From SZUA-442 sp051011415 (lineage in GTDB: Bacteria > Actinomycetota > Acidimicrobiia > Spongiisociales > UBA5794): 64,000 nt of DNA. Below are positions 60,539 to 64,000 of the stretch, one piece after another; the stretch's first letter is position 1; each line of letters opens with the position of its first letter. Under the pieces are notes generated by a model. The model searched no databases and was not told the DNA's origin. It saw only the letters and a list, made by a program, of their open reading frames with translations. A program made the position numbers and the translations under genes. The stretch covers positions 12,915 through 76,914 of the forward strand of contig JBPCTY010000123.1 in NCBI GenBank assembly GCA_051011415.1, given 5' to 3'.

Positions 60539-61011
60539 TGGATGCGCTCCTTCAAAGCGTCTGCGACGACGTCGGGGACCAGTGCGTCGACCGAACCTCC
60601 GAGGCGTGCAACTTCCTTTACGAGAGACGAGGAGAGGTAACCGTACTCAGGCTTTGTGGCAACAAACAGCGACACAACATCGCCCGAAAGGTGTCGGTTC
60701 ATTTGGGACATCTGGATCTCGTAGTCGAAGTCCGTAACCGCCCGAAGGCCCTTCACCACGGTCTTCGCACCAACTTCCTTGGCGAAATCAACAAGCAGAC
60801 CCTGGAACGAGGCGACGCTGACATTGTCCCAGTCGGCGCAGCACTCCTCAAGCATCGCAACACGTTCGTCAGCCGTGAACAGCGAATTCTTCGATGGGTT
60901 GTAGACGACCCCAACGACCACACGGTCAAACAGTCCGGTGCAGCGTTCCACAACATCGAGATGACCCTTGGTTGGCGGGTCAAAGCTTCCGGGCACCAAC
61001 GCTGTGATCAC
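60535..61011 (-). CDS. coaD: phosphopantetheine adenylyltransferase
   Basis: Fourth step of coenzyme A synthesis. The 158 residues show ALVPGSFDPPTKGHLDVV, with the TxGH nucleotidyl-transfer motif at Thr14-Gly16-His17, VVKGLRAVTDFDYEIQM and MNRHL, FVATKPEYGYLSSSLVKEVA. ATGA overlaps on both sides place it in the rsmD-coaD-SepIVA-like operon. Confidence 0.95.
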   Translation of the reverse strand: MITALVPGSFDPPTKGHLDVVERCTGLFDRVVVGVVYNPSKNSLFTADERVAMLEECCADWDNVSVASFQGLLVDFAKEVGAKTVVKGLRAVTDFDYEIQMSQMNRHLSGDVVSLFVATKPEYGYLSSSLVKEVARLGGSVDALVPDVVADALKERIQ

Positions 61012-61544
61012 GTTTGCTTCCTCTCGTACACCGTCACGCGTGCATCACCGTACAGCCGCTCGTCAATTGAAGTGAGGAAATCGGCGGTGGGCGAGGCTGA
61101 CGATTCCTGGCGGTGCAGAACCACCAGCCCATCAACGGCAAGAACGGACTCGATACCTGCCAACACATCGAGGACCGCTCGGTCATCGTCGGCGTACGGC
61201 GGGTCGACAAACACGAGATCGAACCGCGCCGTGAGTTGTTCGAGCGCAGTTTCAACCGTCTGGCACATCAGCACTCCCCCGAGGCCGACGGCTGCAATGT
61301 TCTGCTCAATACATGCGCACGAATGCCTTCCTCGGTCAACGAAGACAGCGTCGGCGGCTCCGCGAGAAAGCGACTCGAGCCCGAGCGACCCGGAACCAGC
61401 AAAGAGATCCAGAACGTTTGCGCCGGGAAGCTTCCACTGCAGGATGGAGAAGATCGACTCACGAGCACGGCTGGTCATTGGCCTCGTTCCCTCGCGCGGG
61501 ACCTTCAGCCTTCGCCCTCTCGCCGCTCCCGCAATGATCTGCAT
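61008..61544 (-). CDS. rsmD: 16S rRNA (guanine966-N2)-methyltransferase
   Basis: Rossmann methyltransferase for G966 of 16S rRNA. The 178 residues have MQIIAGAARGRRLKVP, TRPMTSRARESIFSIL, DLFAGSGSLGLESLSRGA, and the catalytic FVDPPYAD motif. Overlaps coaD by ATGA, the usual rsmD-coaD pair. Confidence 0.94.
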   Translation of the reverse strand: MQIIAGAARGRRLKVPREGTRPMTSRARESIFSILQWKLPGANVLDLFAGSGSLGLESLSRGAADAVFVDRGRHSCACIEQNIAAVGLGGVLMCQTVETALEQLTARFDLVFVDPPYADDDRAVLDVLAGIESVLAVDGLVVLHRQESSASPTADFLTSIDERLYGDARVTVYERKQT

Positions 61545-61568
61545 CTCATCTCCCGCAACCGATCAGTT

Positions 61569-63755
61569 TCAGCTCTTGGTCAACCATTCACCGGAATCTC
61601 CAACGAACCAGTTGAACTCCTCGATCAATGCCTCGACAAAGACAGAGTTCCTGTCATCTGTGACTGCTTCCCTTGCAACCTCAGAGGCTATGCCAATCGC
61701 CTTCGCATCTCGAAGGACATCGCCAAACCGCAGATCGCCCGCACCGGATTGGGAAGCACCGAGCAGAGTTCCCGCTCCCCTGATTTCGAGATCGACTTCA
61801 GCCAATGCAAAACCATCGTTCGAGCCAACCATCGCATCCAACCGAGTTTCGGCATCCTCAGTCGGATTCTCCACAATCAGGACACACTCCCCCGGAGCGC
61901 TTCCACGCCCTACACGACCCCGAAGCTGATGAAGCTGGCTCAGACCGAACCGTTCCGCATTCCAGATCACGATCAGCGTGGCATTCGGTACATCGACGCC
62001 AACCTCAACCACCGTTGTGGCGACAAGGACGTCGACCTCGTTTCGTCGAAAGCGGTCCATCGTCTCTGCCTTCTGGTCGGAAGACATCTGACCATGGAGC
62101 AACGCGATGCGGATATCTGGCAGTGCCGAACTCATCCGGCGGAACTCCGACTCTGCCGACCGCGCTTCAATCTTGTCGGAGTCGTCGACCAATGGGCACA
62201 CCACGAACACCTGATGACCACCCGCCACGGCGCGTGCGACCGCGCGGTCGGCGTCCGCAACTGCTGACGATCCGGTGATCTGTCTCGTCGCCACCGGCGA
62301 CCTTCCAGGCGGCATGGTCTCAATCGTTGAAACGTCGAGGTCGCCGTACAGCGCCATCACAAACGTGCGGGGAATCGGCGTTGCGGTGAGAAGCAGCAGA
62401 TCAGGAACGCCGGCCGTTGTGTCCCTATCACGCAGCTGCACCCGCTGCTCGACACCGAAGCGGTGCTGCTCGTCGACCACGGTGATGCCGAGCGAGTTGA
62501 ACTCCACGTCTGGTTGGATCAAGGCATGTGTTCCAAATGCAATGTCGATGGTGCCGTCGGCAAGCCAAGCAAGCCCCTGCTTTCTCGAAACGTCACCATC
62601 ACGGAAGTTGACGGTCACCCTGCTTGAGGTGAACAGCCCGATACGCACCGGACGATCGGCTGGCAACTCTGTGGCGAACAACGAACCTGTTCCCGTTTCT
62701 CCCTCTGTTGTAGGAGGCGCAAGACCAGCTTCCGCGAGCGCACTCTCGGTTCCGAGATAGTGCTGGGTCGCCAACACCTCGGTAGGGGCCATCACGGTTC
62801 CTTGATGTCCGCTCTCGACCGAGGTGAGAAGTGCTGCGACCACGACGACGGTCTTTCCTGATCCGACCTCGCCCTGGAGCAACCTGTGGAGCGGGGTTGG
62901 GGCTGCCATGTCGCTGGTGATGTCCGACAGAGCCACCGACTGATCGGGAGTCAGGCTGAAGGGCTGCGCATCGAGATAGCGGTGATACAACTCTCCTTCA
63001 ACCGAATTCGCAACGCCCGCCTGCGACTCGAATAGATCATGGGCTCTTGCCCTCAGCGCCATCTGAATCCGCAGGAATTCGTCGAACACCATCCGTCGTC
63101 GTGCAACGGCGACATTCCCGATCTCATCCGGTTCGTGCGTCTGGTGGATCGCCCATGTGCGATCGACAAGGTCGAGCCTGTCGAGAATCTGATCCGGCAC
63201 GGGATCCGCCAAAGGAAGACTTCTCGCCACAGCGTTTGTGATCGCCGCCGTGTACAGGTGAGGCTTTACCCCCTTGACCTTGGGATACACGGGTATCACG
63301 CGACCGGTCTTCTGATTCTCCATGCGGTTCAATCGATCAATGGCCGGTGCCTTCATCTGGCGCTTGCCGTTGAAGATGGAGATCTTGCCGGAAAGCGCGA
63401 CCTCCTCACCTTCATCCAGTTTTAGGTATTTGTTGAACGACACCATGTGCAGCACGTCGCCGCCGTCCCCGATGGTTGCGTTGATCATCATCCTCCCGCC
63501 GCTGATGCGCCGTGCGCTGAACGACAGCACGGTCCCGCCAACGGTGACCTCTTCACCGATGGGAGCCGTCCCAATCGCCGCCAACTGGCTTCGGTCGAGA
63601 TAGCGTCGCGGAGGCGTAAGGAGAAGATCAGCGACAGACCGGATACCTGCGTCATCGAGTCTCCGCATCGATCCGGCGCCTACGCCCTTGAGCCGCTCGG
63701 TAGGGAGCGTCGACAGATACGCAAGCGTTCTGTGTGGTGCGGCCGTGACGTCCAT
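61569..63755 (-). CDS. recG: ATP-dependent DNA helicase RecG
   Basis: Remodels stalled replication forks. From the ATG at 63755 it has 728 residues: wedge/OB domain (about 30-230; LKGVGAGSMRRLDDAGI), Walker A QGEVGSGKTVVV, the DEQH box VVDEQHRFGVEQR, LLLTATPIPRT, and the C-terminal helicase part QLHQLRGRVGRGSAPGE. An earlier frame start (63785) is possible, but the ATG fits better. No Shine-Dalgarno is visible before it. Divergent from rpmB. Confidence 0.94.
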   Translation of the reverse strand: MDVTAAPHRTLAYLSTLPTERLKGVGAGSMRRLDDAGIRSVADLLLTPPRRYLDRSQLAAIGTAPIGEEVTVGGTVLSFSARRISGGRMMINATIGDGGDVLHMVSFNKYLKLDEGEEVALSGKISIFNGKRQMKAPAIDRLNRMENQKTGRVIPVYPKVKGVKPHLYTAAITNAVARSLPLADPVPDQILDRLDLVDRTWAIHQTHEPDEIGNVAVARRRMVFDEFLRIQMALRARAHDLFESQAGVANSVEGELYHRYLDAQPFSLTPDQSVALSDITSDMAAPTPLHRLLQGEVGSGKTVVVVAALLTSVESGHQGTVMAPTEVLATQHYLGTESALAEAGLAPPTTEGETGTGSLFATELPADRPVRIGLFTSSRVTVNFRDGDVSRKQGLAWLADGTIDIAFGTHALIQPDVEFNSLGITVVDEQHRFGVEQRVQLRDRDTTAGVPDLLLLTATPIPRTFVMALYGDLDVSTIETMPPGRSPVATRQITGSSAVADADRAVARAVAGGHQVFVVCPLVDDSDKIEARSAESEFRRMSSALPDIRIALLHGQMSSDQKAETMDRFRRNEVDVLVATTVVEVGVDVPNATLIVIWNAERFGLSQLHQLRGRVGRGSAPGECVLIVENPTEDAETRLDAMVGSNDGFALAEVDLEIRGAGTLLGASQSGAGDLRFGDVLRDAKAIGIASEVAREAVTDDRNSVFVEALIEEFNWFVGDSGEWLTKS

Positions 63756-63844
63756 GCGTACGATGTTGGTACACCAGTGTGACAAACACCACTCGCTGCT
63801 AACCTCCCGGATCGCCTCAACGGCACCACCTCAGGAGGATTCCG

Positions 63845-64000
63845 ATGGCATATAGATGTGAAGTTTGCGGCAAGGAGCCGTGGACGGGCAAACAGGTCAG
63901 CTTCGCGCACAAGCGGTCGTCCAAGACCTGGCGTCCCAACATCCAGAAGATCCGTGTCAAGCACGGAAGCAACTCCCGCAGAGCCAGGGTGTGCACAGAG
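63845..64000 (+). CDS. rpmB: 50S ribosomal protein L28 (partial at right edge)
   Basis: 52 codons to the window end: MAYRCEVCGKEPWTGKQVSF, SKTWRPNIQKIRV, RRARVCTE. Cys5, Cys8 and Cys50 belong to the zinc-binding (C+) L28 form, and the last ligand should lie just past the edge. AGGAGG lies 6 bases before the ATG. Divergent from recG, with 89 bases between them that may hold both promoters. Confidence 0.93.
   Translation, partial: MAYRCEVCGKEPWTGKQVSFAHKRSSKTWRPNIQKIRVKHGSNSRRARVCTE

Overview
This G+C-rich window is chromosomal DNA from an actinobacterium, probably a deep-branching (Acidimicrobiia-like) lineage. The evidence is a WhiG-type sigma factor beside rpsB-tsf-pyrH-frr-cdsA, a SepIVA/DivIVA-like coiled-coil gene next to coaD, coenzyme F420 genes (cofG/cofH), a fused isobutyryl-CoA mutase, a 13E12-type DUF222/HNH gene with an actinobacterial LexA box, an acidic extended S16, and many start codons without a Shine-Dalgarno. 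The class-level placement is inference. No tRNA, rRNA, CRISPR array, insertion sequence or prophage was seen, and no gene-free stretch exceeds 300 bases.

Layout. 1-19447 (minus strand) is a long housekeeping cluster, transcribed right to left: xerC-like recombinase, whiG, rpsB, tsf, pyrH, frr, cdsA, dxr, rseP, ispG, proS, rimP, nusA, infB, rbfA, DHH phosphoesterase, truB, ribF and a cut-off alpha/beta hydrolase. It joins translation and transcription factors, phospholipid and isoprenoid (MEP) synthesis and flavin synthesis. 19511-28162 holds a glutaredoxin, a two-cupin protein with a His/Asp tail, dprA-comM, two small membrane proteins, a crotonase, a small zinc protein, yraN, lepB, an AlkA-like glycosylase, rplS and trmD. 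28165-43910 is a mixed-strand metabolic block between trmD and rimM. It carries a TetR regulator, a heme-type ABC importer (hmuTUV-like), cofH/cofG, an MFS exporter, a lipoprotein, a Rieske-ThDP fusion enzyme, icmF, a gene remnant and a DUF222/HNH gene.

43920-46485 resumes the translation operon (ffh-rpsP-KH-rimM, minus). A GT87-like membrane enzyme follows. 47818-50862 (plus) is a tightly overlapping salvage operon (upp, alkyltransferase-like, pyrimidine-nucleoside phosphorylase, purine-nucleoside phosphorylase), and etfBA lies just downstream. 52687-63755 (minus) is a second conserved cluster: recG, rsmD, coaD, SepIVA-like, yceD, rpmF, plsX, rnc, smc, ftsY and cdd. rpmB begins at the right edge on the plus strand.

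The most unusual items are the Rieske-ThDP fusion, the CofH with about 200 unexplained N-terminal residues, the perfect LexA operator over the start of the DUF222/HNH gene, the splitting of the rimM-trmD neighbourhood by about 15.7 kb, acidic disordered extensions on several housekeeping proteins (with a 15-bp tandem repeat in cdsA), an AlkA reading frame that seems to begin at a GTAA overlap with rplS, and repeated signs of leaderless transcripts.
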